A DNA stretch of 64,000 nucleotides from Thermocatellispora tengchongensis (GCF_014202315.1 NZ_JACHGN010000001.1:209757-273756), one strand, 5' to 3'; numbered from the stretch's first letter, positions 32,473 to 41,820 are shown. Numbers and translations: made by a program. The notes: generated from the sequence alone by a model not told the origin.

Positions 32473-33983
32473 CCGTCCTCCCGCCGCGCCGCGATCGACC
32501 GGGCCAGCGCGACCCGCTGATGGATGTGCTCGGCCATGATCGCCTCATCCGGGGTGTAGCCGGTCCCAGCGAAGCGCCAGTGCGCCAGCGCGAGCGTGGT
32601 CTCCTCCTCTAGCCCCGGCAGCCCGTACCGCTCCCGCGCTTCGCGAGCCCGATGCTCGAAGCGCGCTCCCCGTAGCGCGCTCATGGTGGTGGAGTAGCGG
32701 CGGCTCTTAGTGGCGAAGTGGCCGCGAAAGCCGAGCATGTGCGCCCATGGCCGTAACCGGAGATCGGCGAACTCGGCCCGCGCGCCCAGTTCCCAGCAGG
32801 TGCGGATCATCTGCCGGGCGTGCTCGGTCACCGGCAGCAGGTCCAAGTTCAGGCCCGGCTTGATCCCGGTGCCCGCGCACCGCCCGCACCGCCCGCGCGC
32901 CCGTCCCGTGCCCTTGCAAGGCCCGCAGGACAGCCGGTAGTCCACCGTGCCGGACGCCTCCGCGCCCTTGCTGGCGTACTTGGCGATGTAGCCCGCCACC
33001 GCCTGTTCGCTCAGCCCTTCCAGCGCCGCGCCGAGCACGATGGGCCGGATGTCGAGCTGATCGCCCCACGCCAGGTCCCACACGCCGAGCCCGCTGTGCG
33101 GGGTGGGCACGCGCACCGCCTTGGCCGCCGCCGGGATGGCCGCGACGAGCAGCCGATGATCGGCCCACGGGGGAGGAGGTTCGCCGGCCCCGCCGGGACC
33201 GTCCAGCCGGATCACCGCGTGGAAGTGCACCAGACCGCGCCGCTGATATTCCGCGACCTTGGCGAACGACACCCGCACCCGCTGGTTGAAGGCGCGCCGT
33301 GTCATGCCCGCCGAGCGTGCCAGTTCCCGGCGCATGGCCAGGGTGAAGCGGTGCCACAGCACCCCGGCGTGCGCCTGCCACAGCACCGCGCCTGGGTAGT
33401 CGTAGCAGTCGGGGCAGATCGGCTGCCCAAGCCGGTCATCATGCGGCTCGTGGCGCTCCCGGCAGCCCACCGGCCGGTCGTGCTCACACCGCTTGGCCCG
33501 GTCACGCGGACGGCACGCCCGTACCCGTCCGTTTCGCTCGCGTCGTGTGTGCACCGGCCCGAAAGAGGGAGCGGTGAGAGTGGCGAACACGCGGGGATGG
33601 GCGCTGACGGTCTCGGGGACGCCCTTGCCGCCGGACAGGCCCGCGCGGATCAGGTGGAAGGTGTCGGCCTGGTAGATCTCCGAGCAGGCCGGGCAGACCG
33701 AGGCGCGGCGGTTGCCGCAGGCCACCAGCAGATGCCCGGACGGCTCATCGGCGGTGGCGTAGTGGTGCAGGATCTCGCCGGTCTCCCCGTCCACGATCAT
33801 GGACTCTCCGGCGAGGTGGATCGGGTTGGCGCATCCGCCGGTCGCGGCGACCATGGAGCGCCAGCGCGCGAAGCCGGGATCGTTCACCACGCGCGCCAGG
33901 TCGGTGAACCACTGTGGGTGCCGTTCCATCGGCATGTCCTCTTGTTGATCGCCGTTGTTGCGTGGCCGTACCTCCTTGCTCAT
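32469..33983 (-). CDS. RepSA-type rolling-circle replication initiator
   Basis: 504 residues. ATG 33983 is chosen for GGAGGAGG nine bases upstream. Zinc cluster in the N-terminus (CGNRRASVCPACSEIY), HUH motif GLVHFHAVIRLDG (His about 252 and 254), then a Tyr motif VAGYIAKYASKGAE (about 330), and a DnaJ-like CxxCxGxG pair (CGPCKGTGRARGRCGRCAGTG). This is the actinobacterial integrative-element Rep family that nicks the double-strand origin after excision. Confidence 0.85.
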   Translation of the reverse strand: MSKEVRPRNNGDQQEDMPMERHPQWFTDLARVVNDPGFARWRSMVAATGGCANPIHLAGESMIVDGETGEILHHYATADEPSGHLLVACGNRRASVCPACSEIYQADTFHLIRAGLSGGKGVPETVSAHPRVFATLTAPSFGPVHTRRERNGRVRACRPRDRAKRCEHDRPVGCRERHEPHDDRLGQPICPDCYDYPGAVLWQAHAGVLWHRFTLAMRRELARSAGMTRRAFNQRVRVSFAKVAEYQRRGLVHFHAVIRLDGPGGAGEPPPPWADHRLLVAAIPAAAKAVRVPTPHSGLGVWDLAWGDQLDIRPIVLGAALEGLSEQAVAGYIAKYASKGAEASGTVDYRLSCGPCKGTGRARGRCGRCAGTGIKPGLNLDLLPVTEHARQMIRTCWELGARAEFADLRLRPWAHMLGFRGHFATKSRRYSTTMSALRGARFEHRAREARERYGLPGLEEETTLALAHWRFAGTGYTPDEAIMAEHIHQRVALARSIAARREDG

Positions 33984-34012
33984 GTGCAACCACCTCCTCC
34001 GCATAGCTGACT

Positions 34013-34067
34013 ACTTGTACTACAGGTTGCCATGCATAGACCGGCGATGGCAACCTGTAGTACAAGT
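34013..34067. promoter_or_regulatory. Large inverted-repeat operator between rep and GntR
   Basis: Two perfect 19-base arms, ACTTGTACTACAGGTTGCC at 34013-34031 and its reverse complement at 34049-34067, separated by 17 bases. They fill the gap between the divergent rep and GntR starts. The GntR regulator probably binds both arms and shuts off rep-xis-int and itself. Confidence 0.7.
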
Positions 34068-34096
34068 TGCTATGGAAGGAAGCGAGGGAGAACCCG

Positions 34097-34957
34097 ATGG
34101 ACACCGAAGACAAGGACATCCGCTGGCGCACGATCGCCACCGACCTACGCGCCGCCATCCTGGACGGCCGCTATCCCCCCGGCGCGGCCCTGCCCAGCGA
34201 ACCCGAACTCGTCCGCCGCTACGGCGTCTCCCGCCCCACCGTCCGCAAGGCCATCGACACCCTGGTCACCGACGGCCTGGCCTACGTCATGCGCGGACGC
34301 GGCTCCTTCGTCCGCCCCCTCCCGCAACGATCGGTGATCCTCATCGGCGACAAGCAGCGCCCCGACATCGCCGCCCCCGGCAACCACCCCCACATCCGCG
34401 CCTACGGCTGGGACCTGGGCCTACAGGACTCCGACACCCTCAAACGCACCGAGCACCCGCCCTTCGGCGACGAGCGCACCACAGCCGACCGCGCCACCGC
34501 CGCCCTGCTGTCGGTACGCCCCGGCACCCCGGTCATCCGCCGGCACAGCCACTGGACCCTGGAGAACGGCAGCCACATCGAGATCAACTCCTGGACCAAA
34601 GCCGATCTCGTTGCCGGCTGGGAGGACCAGAAGCGCTACCACCAGTTCCGCAAGCGGCCCGCGTTCTTCTACCAGACCTTGCAGCGCGAACACGGCCGCA
34701 TGCGATGGATCACCGTCACCAGCGCCCGCATCGCCTACGAAGACGAGCGCGCCCCGCTCGGCCTGGACTATGCCGAAGCCCTCCTGATCATCCACCGTGC
34801 CATGGTGGACGAGCAGGCGCGAACCGTCGAGGTCACCGAAGTGAAGGCTCCCGCCAACCGCTTCGAGATCGCCCACGCCGCCGAGACCGGCCACGACGAA
34901 CAGGAGCTGTACACCCCTGGGCAGTCGGCCGAGGAAGGCGTCGTGCTCATCGTCTAG
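34097..34957 (+). CDS. GntR-family regulator with UTRA domain (element A)
   Basis: 286 residues from ATG 34097 (GAGGGAGAA upstream; 34067 is possible). The winged HTH covers residues 8-78 (WRTIATDLRAAILDGRYPPG, LPSEPELVRRYGVSRPTVRK). The effector-binding UTRA-like domain covers about 100-280 (PVIRRHSHWTLENGSHIEIN, FFYQTLQREHGRMRWITVTS). Divergent from rep over a 19-base inverted repeat; KorSA-like control of element excision and replication is likely. Confidence 0.85.
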   Translation: MDTEDKDIRWRTIATDLRAAILDGRYPPGAALPSEPELVRRYGVSRPTVRKAIDTLVTDGLAYVMRGRGSFVRPLPQRSVILIGDKQRPDIAAPGNHPHIRAYGWDLGLQDSDTLKRTEHPPFGDERTTADRATAALLSVRPGTPVIRRHSHWTLENGSHIEINSWTKADLVAGWEDQKRYHQFRKRPAFFYQTLQREHGRMRWITVTSARIAYEDERAPLGLDYAEALLIIHRAMVDEQARTVEVTEVKAPANRFEIAHAAETGHDEQELYTPGQSAEEGVVLIV

Positions 34958-34983
34958 GGTGGCTCAGACTTTCTTCACTGGTT

Positions 34984-35090
34984 CAAGGCGGCAGCGCTCC
35001 GCGCCGCCGCAGCGGCCCTGCGCCTGCCCGCATCGCCGGGCGTGCGGCCTGGGGGCCGGTCCCGGCGTGCGGCAGGACTCCGGGCCGCCA
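34984..35090. repeat. Shared ~105-bp non-coding repeat, copy A
   Basis: Aligns with 46617-46727 of element B with few gaps. 29 bases are identical (35036-35064 and 46671-46699). Very GC-rich, with several short inverted repeats (GGCCTGGGGGCC, CGCGCCGCC). Each copy follows the last backbone gene and precedes a cargo gene. It could be a structured RNA, an origin or a module junction. Confidence 0.6.
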
Positions 35091-35183
35091 GTCGTATTAC
35101 CAGTACTATGTCGATAGTCCCGGCCTACGTATTGACGGAAGCGGCGTTAATTTAAGGGTCTTAGTCCATGATCGGTGTGGCTT

Positions 35184-36122
35184 CTAGACGAAGATTGCCA
35201 TCGGAAGAATCTGCACAGCTGGTGCATTAACGATGGGATCGGAAGCTCCAAGGTTCAGGCCCGTGTTATTCATACTCAATATCACCTGCCTTGCCTCGTC
35301 GGATCCTGTGACACCCATAACGGTTCGGCGAGTTAGATTGATCGTCTCACCTTCTCCCAGTACTCGGGTGACCTTGCCTAGAGTCGTGAACTCGCCGGCG
35401 CGCAGATATTCATTTATTGTGGTGTCGAAGTAGAGGGATGAGACCGTAAGTACAGCCTTAATGTTGCTTGGAGTTTCTAGAAGAACGTCATGAACGGGAG
35501 ACTCGTCGAGATCTTGCCGCATCTTGATCAGGAGCTTCTTGGTGAGCTCTTCCTGTGTCGAGCTTGCAGACTCTAGAGCCTGCTCCGGGGCCTGGTTCGT
35601 TCCTCGCTTGGCCGGATTGCCGGACCTTCGACGCGCGGAGGAGGTAGCGCCTTTGCCTCCGTTCGACATCTCGTCGAGGTATGGGAGTATCTGGGCGATG
35701 AATGCGAGTATATCTTCTAGGGGATTGCCTACGTATCGCCCTGAAATCTCCACCAGTTGCCCTGGCGTCAGAGAATCAATGTGTTCCGGCTTGTCGATGG
35801 TTACGATTTGCTCGTCATCATGAAGATATGAGTAGAGAAAGTTGAAGAGGCTAGCATTGGTGTGCTGTCTTGCGGCCTTGTACTCTGATGAGTCTTCAGA
35901 TTTGCCGCTCGCGAGGAGGTTGGCGTTGGCCTCACCTCCGAAGAAAGATCCGATGGAGGGTATCTTAAACTTCCCCCCACCTTCCCCCTTTATTTCTCGC
36001 CCCTTTGTTGTGCGATCGATGGCCTCTGTTTCGAATGCTACGCCGCCGTCCAAAAACGCGAGAAAGCTCACCATCATTTGGGTGTCGAGATACAAAGGAT
36101 GGGCAAGGCTGTACTTAGACAT
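35184..36122 (-). CDS. DUF6414-like protein, low-GC cargo
   Basis: 312 residues from ATG 36122. A longer frame to 36266 exists, but family members start close to the YLDTQMMVSFLAFLDGGV block. Further family-like blocks: KFKIPSIGSFFGGEANANL, ARQHTNASLFNFLYSYLHDD, GQLVEISGRYVGNPLEDILA, VLGEGETINLTRRTVMG and the closing PAVQILPMAIFV. Soluble, cytoplasmic, no catalytic motif seen. The gene is clearly poorer in GC than everything around it and uses A/T-ending codons freely, so it was acquired from elsewhere. The family has no firm function; its place as element cargo makes a defence or exclusion role possible but unproven. Confidence 0.7.
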   Translation of the reverse strand: MSKYSLAHPLYLDTQMMVSFLAFLDGGVAFETEAIDRTTKGREIKGEGGGKFKIPSIGSFFGGEANANLLASGKSEDSSEYKAARQHTNASLFNFLYSYLHDDEQIVTIDKPEHIDSLTPGQLVEISGRYVGNPLEDILAFIAQILPYLDEMSNGGKGATSSARRRSGNPAKRGTNQAPEQALESASSTQEELTKKLLIKMRQDLDESPVHDVLLETPSNIKAVLTVSSLYFDTTINEYLRAGEFTTLGKVTRVLGEGETINLTRRTVMGVTGSDEARQVILSMNNTGLNLGASDPIVNAPAVQILPMAIFV

Positions 36123-36517
36123 GCCAAGGTTATAGCACGGATCTAGCAGGTGTGTGTGCAGACTGTGTTCAGGCACCCTCTCTTCGCGTATCTCTGTCCA
36201 ACTTCGTGCGGGATGGAGATATGTGACGCATGAGACGGGCGTTTCCTGAACGTGTATTTTGCTCACATATAGCGGTTGGGGCGTCGTGGCTGAGGTCCGT
36301 GCCTCCCCCGCCCCCGCTACCGGATTGTTCGTGGCCCTCGGTCGGCGTCAACTCCGTCTGTGCGGGTTGGGTGGGGGGGCTCGCGTGTACGTCGTGGCGG
36401 AGGGACACGCGAAGACGGATTTGACACCTCGGTCGGGCCACGAGATCCGGCAGCTATCGGGGGCGGGGGAGAAATGGGCCAGGTTTGATTCCTGGCGGGC
36501 GTGGCGAGGCGGTCCCC
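36123..36517. other. Gene-poor gap, lower GC at left
   Basis: 395 bases. An 8-base inverted repeat ATATGTGA/TCACATAT (36219-36226, 36263-36270) stands upstream of the DUF6414-like gene and may be its operator. No convincing ORF: the frames here are short and lack ribosome sites. Confidence 0.4.
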
Positions 36518-36784
36518 TCAGATCGCGTCGCCACGCCGGTCCTTGATGATCTCCCACTCCTCATCAGAGACAGGTGGGATGCCGAGCGACCGTGCCGCCT
36601 CATCCAGCCCAGGCCGGGACAGGTCCCAGCGGCGGACGACATCAACCGCCTGCTTGTCCCCCTCACGCGCCACGATGACCGCCAGTGCGGCGCCTACTCG
36701 CGCCACCGTTTCACGCGTGGCCCTGATCTGCTCCTCCGTTCGGGGCGGCAGGTCGGCAGGGTCCCACGTCGGCATGGGCAACAT
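36518..36784 (-). CDS. Small protein (88 aa), element A
   Basis: ATG overlaps the stop of the gene upstream (ATGA). Helical: EEQIRATRETVARVGAALAV, DKQAVDVVRRWDLSRPGLDE, IPPVSDEEWEIIKDRRG. No family recognised. The pair is divergent from the XRE-TPR regulator, as is a similar pair in element B. Confidence 0.5.
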   Translation of the reverse strand: MLPMPTWDPADLPPRTEEQIRATRETVARVGAALAVIVAREGDKQAVDVVRRWDLSRPGLDEAARSLGIPPVSDEEWEIIKDRRGDAI

Positions 36785-37164
36785 CAGCCGACGCCACCCA
36801 CGGGGGTTCCGGCCCGATGAGCCTCCTGCAACGCCAGACGGCGATCAGCCACGCACCGGGCGACGGTGGTGGGGTTGTCGGTGCCGTACGTCGTGTACAG
36901 ACGGCGGCCCGTTCGCTCCGATATCTGCCCGGTCCACCATCGGTAGACGTAGCCGTCCGTCCACACGAGGAGATCTGCCCAGACGGACACCAGAGCGACG
37001 CCGTGACCCTCGTGGACATCCGTGGAGACGCTCAGGGACAGGAGCGCGTCCTGCAATCGCTCGGCTGCCCGTGCGGCAGGGGTGCGGCGGACGGCGGTGT
37101 GTGGTCGAGTCGTGGGCTGGGCGAGACGCATCTGTTGTGGGTCGAGCGGCAGCCGTATGGTCAT
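36784..37164 (-). CDS. Small conserved-type protein (126 aa), element A
   Basis: ATG 37164. A disordered N-terminus is followed by AERLQDALLSLSVSTDVHEG, VALVSVWADLLVWTDGYVYR, WWTGQISERTGRRLYTTYGT and DNPTTVARCVADR. It shows the same order of blocks as the 44043 protein of element B (RLRDQLIAVGVV, LWVVMSYGGAFYSWQSGKV, HPADDPVGAA), so the two are probably homologous. Unknown function; next to XRE-TPR genes in both elements. Confidence 0.6.
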   Translation of the reverse strand: MTIRLPLDPQQMRLAQPTTRPHTAVRRTPAARAAERLQDALLSLSVSTDVHEGHGVALVSVWADLLVWTDGYVYRWWTGQISERTGRRLYTTYGTDNPTTVARCVADRRLALQEAHRAGTPVGGVG

Positions 37165-37353
37165 AGGCTTTGGCACGGATCGCACCTCCAGCGTGCGGTC
37201 AAGGGACCCGTACGGCGGCGCAAACGCCGGCGGGTCCCGCTGTTCGAAGACGTCGTGTCCATGACATCGCCGCAGGTGCCCCCGCTGACAGTGCGGATGA
37301 GGGAGACTGGGGGAGACGAGCGGACCTCCGAGTCTCCCCACGAGGTGGACGCG

Positions 37354-38622
37354 ATGCGTGATGTTCCGGTTTGGGCGGCGCGGCTGAGCCGTGAACGACG
37401 GGAACGGCTGTGGACACAGCGCGAGATGGCCAAGCGGCTCGTCCAGGCCGCAGACGACCCGCAGGCCCGCGCGCACTTGCCTGAGCGAGAGTCACTGGTC
37501 CGCATGATCAAGGACTGGGAGGCGGGCAGGCACAAGCCGAAGGACCCTTACCGTGTGTTGTACGGCCGGGCGTTCGGTATCGACGAGGCCGAACTGTTCG
37601 ATGATCGGCAGGCGACTCGGGAGCCGACGTCCGCCGAGGTTACGGACGTTCCGATTCCTTCGCTGCCGCTGGCAGCCATAGCGCCCGATGCGGACCTGTT
37701 CGAGCGGATCACTCACGCGGTCGAGCAGCCCAGCCGAGTTGATCAGCAGACGGTGGAGTGGCTGGAGACCTGCCTTGCCGAACACCGCAAGGTTGAGGAC
37801 ACCATCGGTTCTCGGCCGTTGCTGGGGATCGTGCGTCAGCAACTCGGCGTAGTGGTCGAACTGGCTCAGCACGCCAGGGGTTCGCTCGCCGATACGGTGG
37901 TAGACCTGGCCGCGCAGTACGCACAGTTCGTCGCGTGGATGTCCCTGGACATCGACGACCAGGCCGCCGCGCTCGCCTGGTACGACCGTGCGCATGACTG
38001 GGCACTGGAGATCGGCGACGTGAATATGGCGACCACCACGCTCAGCATGAAGGCGCACCAGGCATGGAGCGCGGGCAACGCTCGCAGGTGCATCCGACTC
38101 GCCGATGCCGCGCGCTGGCACGACGGCCAGGTCACGCCCGGCGTACGGGGCATGGCTCAGCAGATGGCCGCCCGAGGTCACGCGCTCGCGGGTGATGCTC
38201 GGCCTGCCCGTACGCTGCTGGACGGAGCCGAGGCCCTGATCCGGCAGGCCGCCGAGCGCGCCGACGACGAGCCGGCCTGGATGTACTTCTACGACGAGAC
38301 GTGGTTCAGGCTTCAGCGCGGGATGATCGAGCTTCAACTTTCCAACTGGTCCAGGGCGATCGACCTGCTGTCTGAGGGGTTGTCCGGCCTACCGGAGACC
38401 TACAAGCGGGATCGTGCCTGGTACGGCTCATGCCTCGCCATGGCGCACACCGAAGCCGGAGACGCGCGGGCGGCTGTACAGGTGAGCCTGCCCATCGTGC
38501 GCGAGGCCGTGACCCTCAACCGGCACGCACGCAAGGAGTTGGTCAACGTCTCGGCCATGCTCGCCGAGCGCAGGAGCCCCGAGGCGAATGTCCTGGTCGA
38601 AGCCCTAAGGGAGGCTTCCTAG
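37354..38622 (+). CDS. XRE-family regulator with TPR-like domain (copy 2)
   Basis: 422 residues from ATG 37354 (GAGGTGG upstream; a longer start at 37261 exists). This start gives the same length as the paralog at 22579 (417-420 residues). HTH: WAARLSRERRERLWTQREMA ... SLVRMIKDWEAGRHKPKDPY. The C-terminal helical repeats match copy 1 block by block (AWYDRAHDWALEIGD, DDEPAWMYFYDETWF, GLSGLPETYKRDRAWYGSCL). Last gene before att2. Confidence 0.85.
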   Translation: MRDVPVWAARLSRERRERLWTQREMAKRLVQAADDPQARAHLPERESLVRMIKDWEAGRHKPKDPYRVLYGRAFGIDEAELFDDRQATREPTSAEVTDVPIPSLPLAAIAPDADLFERITHAVEQPSRVDQQTVEWLETCLAEHRKVEDTIGSRPLLGIVRQQLGVVVELAQHARGSLADTVVDLAAQYAQFVAWMSLDIDDQAAALAWYDRAHDWALEIGDVNMATTTLSMKAHQAWSAGNARRCIRLADAARWHDGQVTPGVRGMAQQMAARGHALAGDARPARTLLDGAEALIRQAAERADDEPAWMYFYDETWFRLQRGMIELQLSNWSRAIDLLSEGLSGLPETYKRDRAWYGSCLAMAHTEAGDARAAVQVSLPIVREAVTLNRHARKELVNVSAMLAERRSPEANVLVEALREAS

Positions 38623-38741
38623 GTGGGTGACTAACTGGGTGACGACGACCCCGGACAGGGTCGAACAGCGCTGGACGCGGATGGATCGCTCGCCCAGGTG
38701 GGAGCGGGTATCGCCCATGATCCCGCCCCCACCAAGGTTGC

Positions 38742-38784
38742 CTGATAAGGAAGAGGTCCCAGGTTCAAGTCCTGGTAGCCCCAC
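38742..38784 (+). repeat. att2: 3' half of tRNA-Ile(GAT)
   Basis: Same 43 bases as att1 and att3. Here the tRNA end continues CCACGG, so an encoded CCA follows the discriminator, and an intrinsic terminator comes next. This copy keeps the most natural tRNA 3' flank. Confidence 0.9.
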
Positions 38785-38794
38785 CACGGAAAAC

Positions 38795-38825
38795 GCCCCG
38801 AAGCGATCAAGCTCCGGGGCTTTTT
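38795..38825 (+). terminator. Intrinsic terminator after att2
   Basis: Stem GCCCCGAAGC/GCTCCGGGGC (one mismatch), loop GATCAA, then five T. It may be the original tRNA terminator; it also ends the XRE-TPR transcript. Confidence 0.7.
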
Positions 38826-38827
38826 GC

Positions 38828-38845
38828 TGCAACGCGTACTGCAAC
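38828..38845. repeat. TGCAAC-N6-TGCAAC, candidate integrase arm site (left)
   Basis: TGCAAC at 38828 and 38840, 44 bases from att2. The same 18-base arrangement, differing at two bases, is at 49488-49505, 84 bases from att3. Paired sites at both ends of element B fit Int arm-binding sites. Confidence 0.5.
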
Positions 38846-38849
38846 GGCC

Positions 38850-40043
38850 TCACTCGAACAGGTCGCCTACCTTGGTGATGGCGTTCTGCCGGCTCTCCTC
38901 GTCGCCGTGCGTGTAGATCTCCATCGTGACCGAGATCCGGCTGTGCCCGAGGATCTCCATGGCGTCGCGCGGCGCGACACGGAGCTTCTTGAGGAGCGAC
39001 GCGGCGGTGTGCCGAAGATCGTGAACCCGTATCGGCCGCAGGCCCTCCGCGTCGATCATTCGGGCGAACGACCGAGCGAGGTTGCGGGGCTCGATCGGCC
39101 GGCCCGACTTCGTGGTGAAGACGAGCCCCGTTTCCGTCCAGCTCTCCCCCGCCCGATCCTTAAGGATCTTCTGACCCGCACGCTGGATCTCCAGGGCTTC
39201 GCGTACGACGCCGACCATGGGCAGGGAGCGATTTCCCGCCCTAGTCTTGACGGGCGCCTGATGCAGTTCCTTGCCCACTCTGACGAGCTGCTGGCGAATG
39301 TGGATCTGGCCCTCATCGAAGTCCAGGTCCATCCACCGCAGGCCAAGGGTCTCCCCACGGCGCAGGCCGTACACCAGGAGGAGCACGAAGGCCGGATAGA
39401 GCGGATCGAACCGCGCAGCCTGGAGGAAGGTACGCGCCTCATCAGCGGACCATGGCTGGTTGCGCTTGGACTCGTTCGCCGGGAGGGTGGCCAGCCGGGC
39501 GACGTTCCGGCTCAGGATTTCCTCCCGCATCGCACGGCTGAGCGCAGCGCTCAGGACGTTCCGCATGACGTGAATGGTGCCGATCGAGTGCTCTCCGTTG
39601 AGCTTGCCGTTCAGGAACGTCTGAACATCGGCCACCGTGAGTCGGTCGAGCTTCTTACGGCCGAGTCCCGGCTTGAGGTAAAGCCGCACCATGGTTTCGT
39701 ACTTGGCGTAGGTCGTCTTTCGGATCGAGTTGCGGGCGACCTCGTTAAGCCAGTAGTCCAGATACTCCCCCACCTTCCAGGGACGGTCGGCGGTGGGAAC
39801 GCCCCTCCTGGACTTGATCTTCATGTCGTCGATCTTGGCGCGCACCTCGTCGGCGGTCTTGCCGTACACGGTCTTGCGCTTCTCGGTGCCGTCCGTGGTG
39901 AGGACGTAGACCTGTCCACACCACTTGCCGTCCGGTCGCTGGTACACGGTGCCCTCATTGTTGGCACGCCTGCGCCGGGTCTTCCTGGCAGAGTTCTGGG
40001 AAGAGCGTTCGCCATCACGCGGCCTCTTCCATGAGGTGGTCAA
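38850..40043 (-). CDS. int: Tyrosine-type integrase of element B
   Basis: 397 residues: N-terminal arm-binding strands (NEGTVYQRPDGKWCGQVYVL), core-binding domain (VGEYLDYWLNEVARNSIRKT), catalytic Arg in YGLRRGETLGLRW, HDLRHTAAS, GHSRISVTMEIYTH with Tyr about 377. All catalytic residues present. The frame begins at TTG 40043 inside xis; a later in-frame start is possible. It ends 66 bases from att2. Confidence 0.9.
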   Translation of the reverse strand: MTTSWKRPRDGERSSQNSARKTRRRRANNEGTVYQRPDGKWCGQVYVLTTDGTEKRKTVYGKTADEVRAKIDDMKIKSRRGVPTADRPWKVGEYLDYWLNEVARNSIRKTTYAKYETMVRLYLKPGLGRKKLDRLTVADVQTFLNGKLNGEHSIGTIHVMRNVLSAALSRAMREEILSRNVARLATLPANESKRNQPWSADEARTFLQAARFDPLYPAFVLLLVYGLRRGETLGLRWMDLDFDEGQIHIRQQLVRVGKELHQAPVKTRAGNRSLPMVGVVREALEIQRAGQKILKDRAGESWTETGLVFTTKSGRPIEPRNLARSFARMIDAEGLRPIRVHDLRHTAASLLKKLRVAPRDAMEILGHSRISVTMEIYTHGDEESRQNAITKVGDLFE

Positions 40044-40194
40044 CGAGCTGGGTTATCGAGGTGACTGGTACGAGCCGACGCCGACCGGCCTTGATCGTCT
40101 TGACTTCGCCTGACCGGATGAACTTGTAGAGGGTCCACCGGCTGACGCGGAGCTGTGAGGCGGCTTCTTCCACCGAGAGAACAGGTCCGTCCAT
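40015..40194 (-). CDS. xis: Excisionase of element B (59 aa)
   Basis: MerR-type HTH: VLSVEEAASQLRVSRWTLYK, FIRSGEVKTIKAGRRRLVPV. ATG 40194 is preferred because AGGGGAG stands five bases before it (GTG 40200 also in frame). Overlaps int and lies just after rep. Confidence 0.85.
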   Translation of the reverse strand: MDGPVLSVEEAASQLRVSRWTLYKFIRSGEVKTIKAGRRRLVPVTSITQLVDHLMEEAA

Positions 40195-40204
40195 CGCCAC
40201 TCCC

Positions 40205-41820
40205 CTAGGCCGCTTCCGTAGTTGCCGAAAGATCTTGACCGTGTGCTTGGGCTTCCAGATCGCGCAGGTGGTTGCGCCATCGCTGGCGTTCGTGGATGGA
40301 GCGCAGAAGTCGTACGGCCAGTGGGGGCACGTTGCCGTCTCCGGCCGGGACGGGCTTCCAGGTGTAGCGGCGAGGGTCGGCCGGCTGCTGGTCGATGCCG
40401 AGGGCTTGCAGGACCCAGGTACGGCGGTCCTGCTTGTGTTCGGCCAGGGTCTTGTTCGACCACTTGCGGGAGACCAGGACGCGGCGACCGGCGTAGCCGA
40501 GGTGGTCGGGCTTGTGTGCCTTGCCCCGGCACCGGCCGGGGGTCATCCCGGGTTTGGCGGCCTTGGGTTGGATGCCGTAGCGCAGCCAGTTGGCGCAGGT
40601 TGGGGAGCAGGGTTCGTAGCGCAGTGCCTCCACCAGTCGCGCCGCGTGTTCACGCCTGGTGGGGGCGTCAGTGTCGAGGGTGTCGCCGATGCTTTTGGTG
40701 AGGTACTTGGACAGGTAGCGGATGCACTGGTCGGCGTCCGGGGTGCCGGCGAGCACGCCTTGGATGTCGAGCTGGTCGCCGAAGCGGATCATGTGCCGGG
40801 GTTCGGCGGTGTCGTCCTGGTCGAGCTGGTCGAGGGCTTCGTGCCAGGTGGTCAGGACCTCACCGGTTGCCGGGTCGAGGTAGCCGACGCTGTCATCCCA
40901 GACGGGCAGGTGCTCGCCGTCGAAGATCGCGCGATCGACGGGAGGCCACCACACTTGGTGGTAGGTTGCCGCCGCGATCTGCTTGACCTCGCGTCGGGGG
41001 AGGGTGCCGCGGATGGCCATGTGCAGGTGCGGGGAGAGCCGCTTTTGCGGTTCGACGGTGGCGAAGTACTGCACGTCATAGTCGGCGACGCGACGGAGGT
41101 TCTGCACGAACCGGTCGACCAGTTTGGAGAAGTGCAGCGCATCGCGAGCGGCACGGGCGTAGCGTAGGTGTCGGGATCGATCGGCACGCCGTCGCGCACC
41201 CGCCCGTAGGAGGGCAGGGTGAGGGTGACGAACAGCGACGGCCGGTAGGTCTTGCCGTCCGAGCCGACGAACGTGCGGCCGAGGGTGGTGTGGGTCATCT
41301 TCCGTCGAGGGAGGTCGGGCGCGTCCTGCCGCCGCTTCGTTGAGCGTGTGCGCTTGCCCGCCGTACGGCTGAGCACGTTGCCGCGCATCCCGGCCGCGTT
41401 GATCTCGGCGTCGATGCCGGCTATGGCCGCATCCAGGTCGGTGGTGTCGTGGCCGGCCTTGGCCGCCCGGTCACGTTGAGCTTGGACATCGGCGCGGAAC
41501 TCCACCAGCCACCGCTGTTCGTCGGTGGGGTCGTCGGGGGTGATGGCGGGTTCTTCGTCGAGGTGCCAGCCCTCGCGGCATTGGGCCATGCGGAGCTGCC
41601 GGTTGCGCTTGGCGCACGGCGGACAGATGTTGTCGAGGGTGGCCCCGCACGGTACGTCGATGATCTCAATTTGTCCGGTGTGGGTGTCGGTGCGCTGGAG
41701 CGGGACGGGCCGGATGCACACGCCGTGTTGTTTGGCGACCTCTTCCACCACATCGCGAGCCAGCGGCATGGCTTGGCGGACGGCGCGAGGCAGGGCGCGG
41801 TTCGGGTTCGGGGTGGTCAT
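40205..41820 (-). pseudogene. RepSA-type replication initiator, frameshifted (element B)
   Basis: The N-terminal part from ATG 41820 (VCIRPVPLQRTDTHTGQIEI, CPPCAKRNRQLRMAQC, SLFVTLTLPSYG) and the C-terminal part (QNLRRVADYDVQYFATVEPQ, SPHLHMAIRG with the HUH motif, CIRYLSKYLTKSIGD with the Tyr) lie in different frames. The switch falls near 41155-41170, where one base seems lost within the sequence for DTY(x)YARAARDALHFSKL. It is a different Rep subfamily from that of element A. Inactive unless the shift is a sequencing error. Confidence 0.8.

Larger units (their letters stand above)
30994..38784. mobile_element. Integrative element A (att1 to att2)
   Basis: Bounded by two identical tRNA-Ile fragments. 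Gene order from the left: int-xis-rep on the minus strand, divergent GntR, a 105-base repeat, DUF6414-like cargo, two small genes, XRE-TPR regulator, att2. This is the left half of a pSAM2-type element (AICE). pra, primase-polymerase and traB are missing, so it can hardly transfer itself but might be mobilised. Confidence 0.75.
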
